From positions 1-64,000 of the forward strand of contig CAWINP010000015.1 of NCBI GenBank assembly GCA_963837485.1: a DNA stretch of 64,000 nt. The letters are read 5' to 3'. Below, in pieces: positions 25,476 to 33,864 of the stretch. The notes beneath the pieces were generated by a model. That model saw only the letters and a list, made by a program, of their open reading frames with translations. It was not told where the DNA came from and searched no databases. Source of the stretch: Solirubrobacter sp963837485 (lineage in GTDB: Bacteria > Actinomycetota > Thermoleophilia > Solirubrobacterales > Solirubrobacteraceae). Positions within the stretch are counted from its first letter, which is position 1; each line of letters starts with the position of its first letter. Position numbers and translations under genes: made by a program.

Positions 25476-27143
25476 CTACCCGGCTCCGCAGTTGCGGAGC
25501 CGGTACACCTTCATCACCGGACCGGGTCGCTCATAGGCGGAGTCGACGTAGTTGAACGAGCGGTCGACCTGATAACGGGGCAAGTCGCGCCCGTCGCGCA
25601 GGGGGCTGGCGGTGAACACGACGTCGGCGTCGCGCTCGAGCGCGCGGTAGTACTTCAGCGCCTCCGGCGCGCGCTTGGGCTCGGCCAGCGCGCGGCCGTA
25701 CTGCGTCGAGCCCGAGACCACCCAGCAGAAGCCGTCGCGGCGGTAGATGTCGATCAGCTTCGGCGTCAGGGTGCGCTCGTAGTTCTGGAAGTTCGCGACC
25801 CGGCGCGCGCCGCGGTAGCTGCGTGCGAGCTCCTCGATGTCGGCCTGGCTGCGGTTGTAGCGCTGCCACTGCTTGTGCGGGTCGGCCTTCGCGCCGCCGC
25901 CGGGCGTGACGCCGTACCACTCGGTCGGCGCGATCGGCTCGAACACGACCTTGGTGCCGGCCGGCACGTGCGCGGCCAGCCAGTCGCGCGTCTGGGTGCG
26001 GGTGTCCGCGCGGCTCATAACCGCGGCGTTGCGCAGCGTGGGGATCAGCGTCGGGATGAGCAGCAGCGCGGTCGCGAACGCGATCGCGGGCGTGCGCCGC
26101 AGCTGCATGACCGCGTAGCCGGCGAGGATCGCCAGGGCCGGGTAGATCGGCAGCATCCAGCGCGCGTAGAAGCGGTGCTGGCTGCCCATGTAGAGCCAGA
26201 ACAGGACAACCAGAGCGCCGAACACCCACGCCTCGCGGCGCCGGCGCACGGCGAGCAGCACGCCGCCGGCCACGGCGGCCAGCACCGGGACGAGCCCGAA
26301 CGCCCACCCGAGGCTGCGCGCGTAGTAGAGCCAGCCGTTGCGCTCGGGCTGGCCGATCAGCGGGTCGCCGCTGGCGAACTTGCGCTGCCGGTCGAGGTCG
26401 TGGGTGAACGTGCCCCAGTCCGAGAAAATGTACGGGTTGGTCACGATCACCAGCGCGATCGCGCCGGCCGCGGCGATGCCAAGCCCGACCGCGATCCGCC
26501 GCCAGTCGCGCTCCGGCGCGGCGAGCGCGGCCGCCACCAGCGCCACCACGATCACGCCGTCGGAGTACTTCAGCGCCGCGGCCAGCCCGACGCACGCGCC
26601 GCCGGCCGCGTAGGCGCGCCGCCCGCCGCCGTGCAGGATCGCCGCCGCGGCCCACAGCCCGAGCGCGCACGGCAGCACGGCCGGGCCGTCGTTGAGCGCC
26701 TGGCGCGAGTAGAAGACCGGCAGGAACGCGACCGCCATCACCGCGGCGGCGAGCAGCCCCGCGCCGCGGCCGAAGAACGCGCGTCCGGCCGCGTAGGTGG
26801 CCGCGACGCCGGCGACGCTCAGCAGCAGCGTCAGCACGCGCGCATCGAGAAACACCCGGCTCGGGTCGTCGGCGAACAGTTGCTGGACGTCGCCGCCCAG
26901 ATGCAGCACGGTCAGCCACGCCGCGAACAGGTACGTCAGCGCCGGCGGGTTGATGAAGTACCCCGGGTTGAGGTCCCCGCCGGTCATCGCGACGGCGTGC
27001 GGGACGAAGTGCGCGCGCTCGTCGAGGTTGTAGGCGTACGGCAGGCCGTTGCGGATGCCCCACAGCCGCAGCGCGGCGGCGAGGAGCAGAATCAGCCCGA
27101 GGGCGGCTACATGCGCGTGGCGGCCCGGATCAGAGACCCGCAA
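25476..27143 (-). CDS. GT39/ArnT-like membrane glycosyltransferase
   Basis: A 555-residue integral membrane protein with about eleven hydrophobic segments and the first-loop signature of lipid-carrier-dependent mannosyl- or arabinosyltransferases (GLPYAYNLDERAHFV, with the acidic DE pair in the first extracytoplasmic loop). It would use a polyprenol-phosphate sugar, like that made by the enzyme at 11492, to glycosylate proteins or lipids outside the membrane. A soluble C-terminal domain of about 170 residues follows. TTG 27143 overlaps the upstream gene by 14 bases. Confidence 0.8.
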   Translation of the reverse strand: MRVSDPGRHAHVAALGLILLLAAALRLWGIRNGLPYAYNLDERAHFVPHAVAMTGGDLNPGYFINPPALTYLFAAWLTVLHLGGDVQQLFADDPSRVFLDARVLTLLLSVAGVAATYAAGRAFFGRGAGLLAAAVMAVAFLPVFYSRQALNDGPAVLPCALGLWAAAAILHGGGRRAYAAGGACVGLAAALKYSDGVIVVALVAAALAAPERDWRRIAVGLGIAAAGAIALVIVTNPYIFSDWGTFTHDLDRQRKFASGDPLIGQPERNGWLYYARSLGWAFGLVPVLAAVAGGVLLAVRRRREAWVFGALVVLFWLYMGSQHRFYARWMLPIYPALAILAGYAVMQLRRTPAIAFATALLLIPTLIPTLRNAAVMSRADTRTQTRDWLAAHVPAGTKVVFEPIAPTEWYGVTPGGGAKADPHKQWQRYNRSQADIEELARSYRGARRVANFQNYERTLTPKLIDIYRRDGFCWVVSGSTQYGRALAEPKRAPEALKYYRALERDADVVFTASPLRDGRDLPRYQVDRSFNYVDSAYERPGPVMKVYRLRNCGAG

Positions 27144-27699
27144 GCGGGTCAGGCTTGGGCGTCGGCTCCTGGTGGTCGCGCGGGGAGGGATTCAACAGAG
27201 TACGCACGCCGATCACAGGCCCCAGCACGGCGGCGACCCACAGCCACGAGATGCCCCACGGCTTCATCAGGTCCTCGCCGGAGAGCAGGATGATGGCGCC
27301 GAACGCGACCGGGAAGCCGAGGAACGGCAGAGACCACTTGGAGATGCCGGCGCCGCGCGCGCCGATGATCACGCCCACCCACGTCGCCATGCCGACCCAG
27401 AAGCCGCCGTGGCCGCTCACCGCCCAGTGCGCGATCAGCACGATCGCCCAGCCGATCCCGAGCAGCGCCCAGATGCCGAAGCGGGCCTTGTCGCCGCGCG
27501 CGACGGTGTAGATCCCGCCGGCGATCGTCGCCACCACCATCGCGATGATCGCCGTCCCCAGCACCGCCGTGCCGAGCAGCCAGCCGACGGTCGCGACAGC
27601 GGCGGCGAGGATGCCGCCGCGCAGCGCGCGATCGACGGTCTTGGCGGCGCGCTTGCGCCTACTCGGCTTGGACTCGGGAAGGCCGGCCAGGGCGCTCAT
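27130..27699 (-). CDS. Integral membrane protein, function unknown
   Basis: A 189-residue protein with a basic N-terminus (KPSRRKRAAKTVDRALRGG) and about six hydrophobic segments arranged as three helical hairpins. No family was recognised. It overlaps the GT39-type gene by 14 bases and is probably its operon partner; a role in envelope assembly is only a guess. Confidence 0.65.
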   Translation of the reverse strand: MSALAGLPESKPSRRKRAAKTVDRALRGGILAAAVATVGWLLGTAVLGTAIIAMVVATIAGGIYTVARGDKARFGIWALLGIGWAIVLIAHWAVSGHGGFWVGMATWVGVIIGARGAGISKWSLPFLGFPVAFGAIILLSGEDLMKPWGISWLWVAAVLGPVIGVRTLLNPSPRDHQEPTPKPDPLAGL

Positions 27700-27728
27700 G
27701 TACCCGACGATACCGCGCGCCCTGGCCG

Positions 27729-27746
27729 CCGAGACGGAAGTCTCGG
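27729..27746 (-). terminator. Hairpin after the permease gene
   Basis: Perfect 7-base stem CCGAGAC/GTCTCGG around a 4-base loop. It lies 15 bases beyond the stop of the permease gene (27761) and before the ATG of the next gene (27699), so it could end the ureide operon transcript. No T-run follows, so it may also be only a structured spacer. Confidence 0.4.
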
Positions 27747-27760
27747 GCTAGCCCCACCCT

Positions 27761-29347
27761 CTACGCCGGAACCGCGACCCGCTCCTCGCTCGGCGCCATC
27801 GACGGCATGTGGTCCTCCATGTCGATGGCGTCGAGCGGGTCCGGCTCGCGCGGCGCCAGCTCGAGCTGCGCGTACGCGAGGCAGACGACGCCCGCGAACG
27901 CGTAGCCGAGCGCGATCTTGGGCGATTCGAAGAGGTGCACCTTCGGCCCGTGGATCAGCCCGACGACCGTCAGCACGCCGCCGACGCCGCACGCGAGCGC
28001 GGCGCGGTAGAAGCGGCGGTCGATCACGAACACGGCGATCGTGCCGAGCACCAGCCCGGCCAGCACCGAGCCCTCGCCGAGGTGCAGCAGCCCGGTGTAG
28101 ATCACGCCGGCGTTCCCGAGCGCGGCGTCGCCGACCTCGGCCGCGCTCGTGCCGGCCGCCGCGAGCGCGTTGTCGACCAGCCCGGAGCCCCACTGCGCGA
28201 GGCTCGGGACCATCGCCAGCACGATCGCCGCGAAGTGCGCCTTCGGCACGACCCGGTAGGCCTGCGAGCCGATCACCAGGCCGATGAACAGCAGCACCGG
28301 CACGATCGCCGGGATCGGCAGCACCGCAGCCAGCAGCGGGAACAGCCCGACCGCGCAGAGCAGGAAGATCAGCACGCCGGAGGCGAGCGAGTACGAGACG
28401 CGTCCACCGGCCTCCTTCCAGCCCGGGTGGCCGATGTAGACGGCGGGCGGGAACGGGCTGCCGAGCGCGGCGCCCACGACGGCGCCGGTGCCGTCGGCGA
28501 GCAGCACGTGGCGCAGGTTGTAGGAGTCGCCGGCCGCCGCGGCGCTCTCCACGTTGCTCATCGCCTCGGTGAAGTTGTAGATGCCGAGCGGGATCGCGGT
28601 GGCGAGCAGCGGCGAGATGCCGTCGAGGCCGTTGAGCAGCAGGTCGACGTTCAGCGACGGCACGCCGATCGCGATGTCGTGCACGGCGTCCGACACTGCG
28701 GCCGGCTCCATGAACCCGCCGATCCAGCCGATCGCCGAGCCGACCAGCAGCGCGGCCAGGCCGACCGGGAAGTTGCCCGGCAGCCGCACGCCGGCGACGA
28801 AGCCGGCGACGATGATCATGAACACCGGCAGCGCGATCCACAGCGCGCCCCACATCTGCGCCGCCGGCCGCATTGAGATGAACGTGATCGAGATGCCGGC
28901 GAGCGTGCCGAGCATCGCCGCGCGCGGCGTCAGGTGGCGGATCGCCGGGCCGACGAACGCGCCGATCAGGATGATCACGCCGATGATGAAGGCCCAGGCG
29001 AGCCCGGCCTCCCACGCCTTCACCGGGTCCTTGGTGGCGAGGTAGGTCGGCAGCATGATCACCAGCGTCACGATGAACATGTGCGGGACGCTCGGGCCGT
29101 ACGGCATCGCCGTCACATCCGTGCGCCGCTCCTTGGCCGCCAGCCGGCGCGCGAGCCAGAAGTAGAAGAGGTTGCCGATCAGCAGCTCGATGCCGAGCGC
29201 CGGCAGCACGACGCGATAGACGTCGTGGTCGGACATGTGCACGACGCCGACGCACAGCCCGGCCAGCACCAGCACGTTGACGAGCATGTTGATGCCGAGG
29301 CCGAAGAACGCGTTCAGGTCGCCCCGGGTCCAGAAGGGAAGGGCCAT
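27761..29347 (-). CDS. NCS2-type purine/ureide permease
   Basis: A 528-residue membrane protein with about 12-14 hydrophobic segments, resembling the nucleobase-cation symporter-2/AzgA-like permeases (xanthine/uracil permease family). MALPFWTRGDLNAFFGLGIN leads into TM1; AMPYGPSVPHMFI and FTEAMSNVESAAAAGDSY correspond to conserved loops. It is the last gene of the operon that starts at 33301 and lies 3 bases after the cysteine hydrolase gene, so it most likely imports the substrate of the operon (a ureide such as biuret, or a related compound). That substrate is inferred. Confidence 0.75.
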   Translation of the reverse strand: MALPFWTRGDLNAFFGLGINMLVNVLVLAGLCVGVVHMSDHDVYRVVLPALGIELLIGNLFYFWLARRLAAKERRTDVTAMPYGPSVPHMFIVTLVIMLPTYLATKDPVKAWEAGLAWAFIIGVIILIGAFVGPAIRHLTPRAAMLGTLAGISITFISMRPAAQMWGALWIALPVFMIIVAGFVAGVRLPGNFPVGLAALLVGSAIGWIGGFMEPAAVSDAVHDIAIGVPSLNVDLLLNGLDGISPLLATAIPLGIYNFTEAMSNVESAAAAGDSYNLRHVLLADGTGAVVGAALGSPFPPAVYIGHPGWKEAGGRVSYSLASGVLIFLLCAVGLFPLLAAVLPIPAIVPVLLFIGLVIGSQAYRVVPKAHFAAIVLAMVPSLAQWGSGLVDNALAAAGTSAAEVGDAALGNAGVIYTGLLHLGEGSVLAGLVLGTIAVFVIDRRFYRAALACGVGGVLTVVGLIHGPKVHLFESPKIALGYAFAGVVCLAYAQLELAPREPDPLDAIDMEDHMPSMAPSEERVAVPA

Positions 29348-29350
29348 GGC

Positions 29351-30037
29351 TCAAGCTCCGGTCGCGACATTGACGGGAAGGTGCTCCAGCAGGTCCGCCG
29401 AGTCGCCGACCCAGCCGAAGATGCCGCCCTGGGCGGAGATCATCCGCAGCGCGACCTCGTGGAACTCGGGGAAGTAGGAGCCGCAGCAGTCGGCGAGCAC
29501 GAGGCACTCGAAGCCGCGGTCGTTGGCCTCGCGCACGGTCGTGTGCACGCAGACCTCGGTGGTGACCCCGGTAACGATCAGCGAGCCGATCCCGCGGTTG
29601 CGCAGGATCAGCTCGAGGTCGGTGGCGTAGAACGAGCCCTTGCCGGGCTTGTCGAGCACGACCTCGCCGGGCGCCGGCGCGAGCTCGTCGACGATGTCGT
29701 GGCCGAGCTCGCCGCGGACCAGGATCCGGCCCTTGGGGCCGAGGTCGCCGATGCCGGTCTCCAGCCCGCCGCGGGCACGCTTGCTCGGCGGGCAGTCGGT
29801 CAGGTCGGGGCGGTGGCCCTCGCGCGTGTGGATGACCGTGATCCCCGCTTCGCGGGCTGCCTCGAGCACCGCCCTCAGCGGCTCCACCGCGGCCGAGAGC
29901 AGCGATACGTCGTTGCCGAGCAGCTCTCCGAAGCCGCCCGGCTCGAGGAAGTCGCGCTGCATGTCGATCACCACGAGCGCGGTCGTGGCGGGGTCGAACG
30001 CGAAGGGATACGGCCTCGCGTTCACGAGCGTGGTCAT
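29351..30037 (-). CDS. Biuret-amidohydrolase-like cysteine hydrolase (isochorismatase fold)
   Basis: A 228-residue cysteine hydrolase. The catalytic residues are visible: Asp in VVIDMQRDF near residue 25, Lys in the DKPGKGSFYATDLEL segment near residue 132, and Cys in GVTTEVCVHTTVREANDRG near residue 163. GHRPDL with the following KR, the GIGD..GPKGRILVRGE segment and LADCCGSYF strongly resemble the biuret hydrolase (BiuH) branch, which converts biuret to allophanate and ammonia. Close relatives hydrolyse other ureides. ATG 30037 overlaps the amidase stop by 4 bases, pairing it with a possible allophanate hydrolase. Confidence 0.8.
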   Translation of the reverse strand: MTTLVNARPYPFAFDPATTALVVIDMQRDFLEPGGFGELLGNDVSLLSAAVEPLRAVLEAAREAGITVIHTREGHRPDLTDCPPSKRARGGLETGIGDLGPKGRILVRGELGHDIVDELAPAPGEVVLDKPGKGSFYATDLELILRNRGIGSLIVTGVTTEVCVHTTVREANDRGFECLVLADCCGSYFPEFHEVALRMISAQGGIFGWVGDSADLLEHLPVNVATGA

Positions 30038-31449
30038 TCTGGCCTCCCGGTAAGGGCGGTCGCCAGCGCGATCAGCAGCGCCTCTCCGCCCGGTGCCGCG
30101 ACGAGCTGCAGCCCGACCGGCAGGCCCTCGGCGAGGCACGGGACGGAGATCGCCGGGAACCCGACGAAGCTCCACAGGATCGCGTTGCGCGACAGGATCG
30201 TGAGGTACTCGTCGGCCCGCTCCACCGGCGGCGCCACCACGGGCGCCGTCGGCATCGCGAGCACGTGGTGCTCGCGCAGGACCGCGAGCATCTCCTCCCT
30301 CAGCACGGCGCGGTAGCGCTGCGCGTCGATGTAGTCCACCGCCCGCACGCCGTCGGCGGCGTCGAGCTGGTCGCGGACCTCCGGCCAGAACTGCGACCGG
30401 TCCAGCCCGGCGGCGCGATGGAAGGTGGCCGCCTCGCAGCGCGAGGTCAGCAGTCCCATCGCGTTCGCGCCGCCGAAGTCGGCGGCGCCTGGACGTTGGA
30501 TGCGGCGAAGGCCGGACACGAGCTCGGCGATCCGGCCGATCTCCAGGTCGACGGCTTCGGCCACGTAGGGCTCGGCGCCTTCCCAGGCGGCGGCGGGAAG
30601 GCCGACGCGCAGGTGGCTCACGCGCGCGCCCGCGGCGGGCGCGATCGGCCGCATCAGCGGCCGCAGCGCGTCGAGCATCAGCGCCGCGTCCTCGGCCGTC
30701 GCGGCCATCACCGCCGTCGTGTCCATCGTCCACGACAGCGGGACCATGCCCGTGGTCGGCACGGTGCCGTAGGTCGGCTTGAGGCCGACGACGCCCGACA
30801 GCGCCGCGGGCACCCGGATCGACGCGCGGGTGTCGGTCCCGAGCGAGCCGAGGCCCATGCCGGTCGCGACCGCGATCGCCGAGCCGCCGCTCGAACCGCC
30901 GGGGATCCGCGCGGGGTCGTGCGGGTTGCGCGCCTGCGGGCTCGTCACGCCCATGGCGAACTCGTGCGTCGACGTCTTGCCGAGGATCACCGCGCCGGCC
31001 GCGCGCAGGAGGGCAACCGGCTCGGCGTCCTCGGTCGCGAGCACGTCATAGGCGCTCGAGCCCGCGCGCGTGTGCAGGCCGGCCACGTCGAAGACGTCCT
31101 TGACCGAGACCGGGATCCCGTGCAGCGGGCTGCGGCGCGGCTCGGCGTCGCGAGTGCGGGCCTCGGCGAGCGCCCCCTCGGCGGCGACCTCCACGAATGC
31201 GCCCAGCTCGTCGTTGCGGCGCTCGATCTCCGCGAGCGCGAGCGCGGTCAGCTCCACGCTCGTCACCACGCCGGCGTGCAGCGCGGCGGCCGCGGCGGCG
31301 ATGCGCCCGCTGCGCGGGAGCCCGCCGAGTGCCGGGAGCGGTGCCGGCGGCATGCCGAAGACCTCGTAGGCGGGGCGCTGGGCCGCCGGCACGTCCTCGA
31401 CGGCAAGCCGCTCGAGCGCGGCCGCGAACGCATCGGTGGCGATGCTCAC
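30034..31449 (-). CDS. Amidase signature enzyme, possible allophanate hydrolase
   Basis: A 471-residue amidase-signature-family enzyme. The Ser-cis-Ser-Lys triad is present: Lys in PVSVKDVFD near residue 105, the cis-Ser in IPGGSSGGSAIA and the nucleophile Ser in GTDTRASIRVPAA. The last is slightly unusual because GG before the nucleophile is replaced by RA. The C-terminal domain found in many AtzF-type allophanate hydrolases is absent. Given its place between a BiuH-like enzyme and a DUF1116 gene, hydrolysis of allophanate or another carbamoylated amide is likely; this is inferred. GTG 31449 overlaps the regulator stop by 4 bases. Confidence 0.82.
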   Translation of the reverse strand: MSIATDAFAAALERLAVEDVPAAQRPAYEVFGMPPAPLPALGGLPRSGRIAAAAAALHAGVVTSVELTALALAEIERRNDELGAFVEVAAEGALAEARTRDAEPRRSPLHGIPVSVKDVFDVAGLHTRAGSSAYDVLATEDAEPVALLRAAGAVILGKTSTHEFAMGVTSPQARNPHDPARIPGGSSGGSAIAVATGMGLGSLGTDTRASIRVPAALSGVVGLKPTYGTVPTTGMVPLSWTMDTTAVMAATAEDAALMLDALRPLMRPIAPAAGARVSHLRVGLPAAAWEGAEPYVAEAVDLEIGRIAELVSGLRRIQRPGAADFGGANAMGLLTSRCEAATFHRAAGLDRSQFWPEVRDQLDAADGVRAVDYIDAQRYRAVLREEMLAVLREHHVLAMPTAPVVAPPVERADEYLTILSRNAILWSFVGFPAISVPCLAEGLPVGLQLVAAPGGEALLIALATALTGRPE

Positions 31450-32108
31450 GGCCGCTCCTCCTCGAACATCCGCGCGAGCAGCTCGCCCACGCGCCGCTCG
31501 ACGACCTCGGCGCTGCGCTCGACGTGCACGCGCATCAGCGCGGCGGCCGCGTCGGTGTGGCCGGCGCACGCGGCGTCGGCGATCTCCAAGTGCTCGTGCA
31601 CGGTCGCGACGATCCGGTCGTAGGTCGTGAAGTCGTGGATCCGCAGCACGCGAATGCGCTCGTTGACATCGCGGATGTAGCGCTCGGTGGTGCGGTTGCC
31701 GGACGCGCGCGCGAGCCCCTCGTGAAAGCCCTCGTCGGCGTGCACGAAGTCGGGCCCCTCGTCGCGGATGTCCTGCGCGCGCTCGCGCCATTCGTCGCGC
31801 AGCGCGGTGAGGACCGGTCCGCGGCCGGCGGCCGCGCCGCGGACCGCGAGTTCCTCGAGCACGATCCGCACCGCGTAGAGCTCGTGCATCGACGACACCC
31901 GCGGCGGGTTCGGGCGCATCCGGCCGGCGCGGTCGCGCACGACGTGACCGTCGCCCTCGAGCCGGCGCAGCGCCTCGCGCACCGGCGTGCGGCTGGTCTG
32001 GAAGCGCTCGGCGAGCTGCTCCTCCACGAGCGGCTCGCCGTAGGGGAACGCGCCCGCGAGCAGCTCGGCCCGCAGCGCGCTGTGCACCTGCTCGGCCCGC
32101 GTGATCAA
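31446..32108 (-). CDS. GntR/FadR-type transcriptional regulator (FCD domain)
   Basis: A 220-residue regulator encoded inside the ureide operon. The N-terminal winged helix shows LVEEQLAERFQTSRTPVREALRRLEGDG near residue 28. The C-terminal FCD domain has the metal/ligand-binding pattern DEGFHEGLARASGN, EHLEIADAACAGH and MRVHVERS. Such proteins respond to small carboxylic acids or amides and usually repress the operon they sit in. TTG 32108 overlaps the DUF1116 stop (TTGA). No clear palindromic operator was recognised upstream of 33301. Confidence 0.85.
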   Translation of the reverse strand: MITRAEQVHSALRAELLAGAFPYGEPLVEEQLAERFQTSRTPVREALRRLEGDGHVVRDRAGRMRPNPPRVSSMHELYAVRIVLEELAVRGAAAGRGPVLTALRDEWRERAQDIRDEGPDFVHADEGFHEGLARASGNRTTERYIRDVNERIRVLRIHDFTTYDRIVATVHEHLEIADAACAGHTDAAAALMRVHVERSAEVVERRVGELLARMFEEERP

Positions 32109-33301
32109 CCGAGCGCCTCGATCGCGAGGTCGAACGCCTGCAGCGGCGGGTGCGTGACGCCGCCGCCGATCTGGCCGATCCCGGGCTCGCGGTGGGCGAT
32201 CCCGGTGTGCACGGGCGGCGCGATCCGCGTGCGCGCGACGGTGGCGGCGTCGACGCCGAGGATCGCGGGGCGGCCATCGGCGAAGCGCAGCTCGGGCGAC
32301 TCGCCCGCGGCGATCGTGCGCAGCCGAGCGTCGATCGCGTCGACGGTCTGCGGGTCGATGCCGACGGACGCCGCGGCGGCCGGCGAGTTCGCGACGGCGA
32401 GCGCGCCGAGCCCGTACGCCTCGACGATCGCGCTGTCGCCGAGGTCGCGGTTCATGTCGTGCGGCGTGAAGCCGGGGAAGAGCCTGGCCGGCTCCGGCAG
32501 CGCGGCCGGGCCCGCGAACCAGCGGCCGCCGGTGCCCGACACGCGGATGCCGACCTCGACACCGTTGCGGGCGATGGCCGTGAGGAGCGGCGAGCCCGGG
32601 ACGTCCGCCGCGCAGTCGAGCGCGAGCTTGGCGGAGACCATGGCGAGGTTGAGGAAGAACTGCCCGTTGCCGGCGATGAACGCGGTGACGCTCGGGTCGT
32701 CGGGCGCGAGCGCTTCGAGCGCGAGCGCGGTGCCGGCCTCGGTGCGGTGGTGGGCCTCGTCGCCCTCCAGCAGCGCCAGTCGCTGCAGCTCGATCAGATC
32801 GAGCGGGCCGCGGTCGCGCAGCGCACGGCGCAGCGCGGGCGCGAGGACGTCGCGCATCCAGGCCAGGCGCTCGAGCACCTCGGGTCCGTCGGCGCCGTAG
32901 CGCAGCACCTTCCCGGAGCCCTCGTTGAGCGGGCACCACGCCGTGCGCCCGGTCGCCTGGTCGCGGGCGAGCAGGACCGGCATGCCGCCGGTGACCACGC
33001 CGGCCATCGGCCCGACGCCGCCGGCGTCGTGGTTGGGCGCCAGCGGCAGCTGGCCGTCGTCGACGAGCAGCAGCGCCTGGAGCGGGTCGCCGGCCAGGCC
33101 CTCGAGGTAGACGGCGGAGCCGAGCGCCGCGCGCATCGGCGCGCACATCCGCGCCGGCTCGATCGGCGGGCCGGCGTGCGAGAGGCCGCCCGCGGCGTGG
33201 TGCGCGCTGACCGACGCGGCCGGGACCACGTCGACCAGGAGCGGGCGGGCCGCGGCGAGCCGCGCGACCGCATCCGCTGTTGTATGCAGCGTTGCGTCCA
33301 T
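32105..33301 (-). CDS. DUF1116 family protein (AllG/YlbE-like)
   Basis: A 398-residue protein matching the DUF1116 family known from E. coli YlbE/AllG, one subunit of the FdrA-YlbE-YlbF oxamate carbamoyltransferase of anaerobic allantoin use. Landmarks are GPPIEPARMCAPMRAALG, GPMAGVVTGGMPVLLA, CPLNEGSGKVLRYGADGPE, EGDEAHHRTEAGTAL, FIAGNGQFFLNLAM, ARNGVEVGIRVSGTGGRWF and HTGIAHREPGIGQIGGG. No FdrA or YlbF homologue is present here, so it either works with distant partners or does something different. It is the first gene of the five-gene operon (ATG 33301). Confidence 0.8.
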   Translation of the reverse strand: MDATLHTTADAVARLAAARPLLVDVVPAASVSAHHAAGGLSHAGPPIEPARMCAPMRAALGSAVYLEGLAGDPLQALLLVDDGQLPLAPNHDAGGVGPMAGVVTGGMPVLLARDQATGRTAWCPLNEGSGKVLRYGADGPEVLERLAWMRDVLAPALRRALRDRGPLDLIELQRLALLEGDEAHHRTEAGTALALEALAPDDPSVTAFIAGNGQFFLNLAMVSAKLALDCAADVPGSPLLTAIARNGVEVGIRVSGTGGRWFAGPAALPEPARLFPGFTPHDMNRDLGDSAIVEAYGLGALAVANSPAAAASVGIDPQTVDAIDARLRTIAAGESPELRFADGRPAILGVDAATVARTRIAPPVHTGIAHREPGIGQIGGGVTHPPLQAFDLAIEALG

Positions 33302-33360
33302 GACCGGGCACGCTAAGTTCGCGCGTCAGGCGCGCCTTCGGACCGCCGGCACCAATGTCG

Positions 33361-33864
33361 TCAGGCGATGGTGGACCGGGCGGCCAGCCACGCCTCGCGC
33401 AACCGCGCCTCGACGTCGCTCCGAGGAGGCGGCCGCGCCGGTCGCCGGCTGGGTGCGGGACAGGCTGGCGGAGTTCCGCCATCACGGGCACCTGCACTCG
33501 AAGGTGGACGACATCGTGGTCGCCCGCGGCGGAAGTCGCCGGCCGCCTGATCCTCGATGAGGAACACGAGGTCGAGCGGCCCGGCGGCCGCCTCCAGCTC
33601 GGCGACCGCGTCGAGGTTCGCCGAGATGTCGTCGCGGATTGCGGTGTGCGGGCAGCCGCCGGTCTGCACGGCGGCGATGCGCTCCTCGGGCAGCACGCCG
33701 GTCGCGCGCAGGAACTCGGCGTCCTCGGTCGTGTAGATGTCGTTGGTGACGACGCCGAGCCGGACGTCGCCGGCCAGGGCCGCGCACAGCGCCGCGATCA
33801 GGCTCGACTTGCCCGACCCGACGGGTCCGCCGATGCCGACGCGCAGGGCTCGTTCAGCTCGCAA
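33361..33864 (-). pseudogene. ureG: Truncated urease accessory protein UreG
   Basis: The first about 104 codons are a normal UreG, the GTPase that delivers nickel to urease: P-loop GGPVGSGKSS, TNDIYTTEDAEFL, and the metal-binding GGCPHTAIRDD. After LDLVFLIE (about 33553) the family sequence stops. The expected ESGGDNL and NKxDL motifs are missing, and the frame runs on for 63 unrelated, Pro/Arg-rich residues. The protein therefore lacks half its GTPase domain and is unlikely to work. TTG 33864 overlaps the ureF end by 11 bases. The break lies just upstream of the ureide operon, which suggests a recombination joint. Confidence 0.8.

Noticed and set aside
33300..33560. Plus-strand frame with VAGWVRDRLAEFRHHGHLHS resembling a UreG C-terminus in inverted orientation
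   Set aside because: The similarity is limited to about ten residues and lies opposite the truncated ureG tail. I cannot show an inversion from one sequence.
33480..33560. A simple frameshift as the cause of the short ureG
   Set aside because: Reading the other two minus frames after 33553 does not give the expected ESGGDNL or NKxDL motifs or the rest of UreG.
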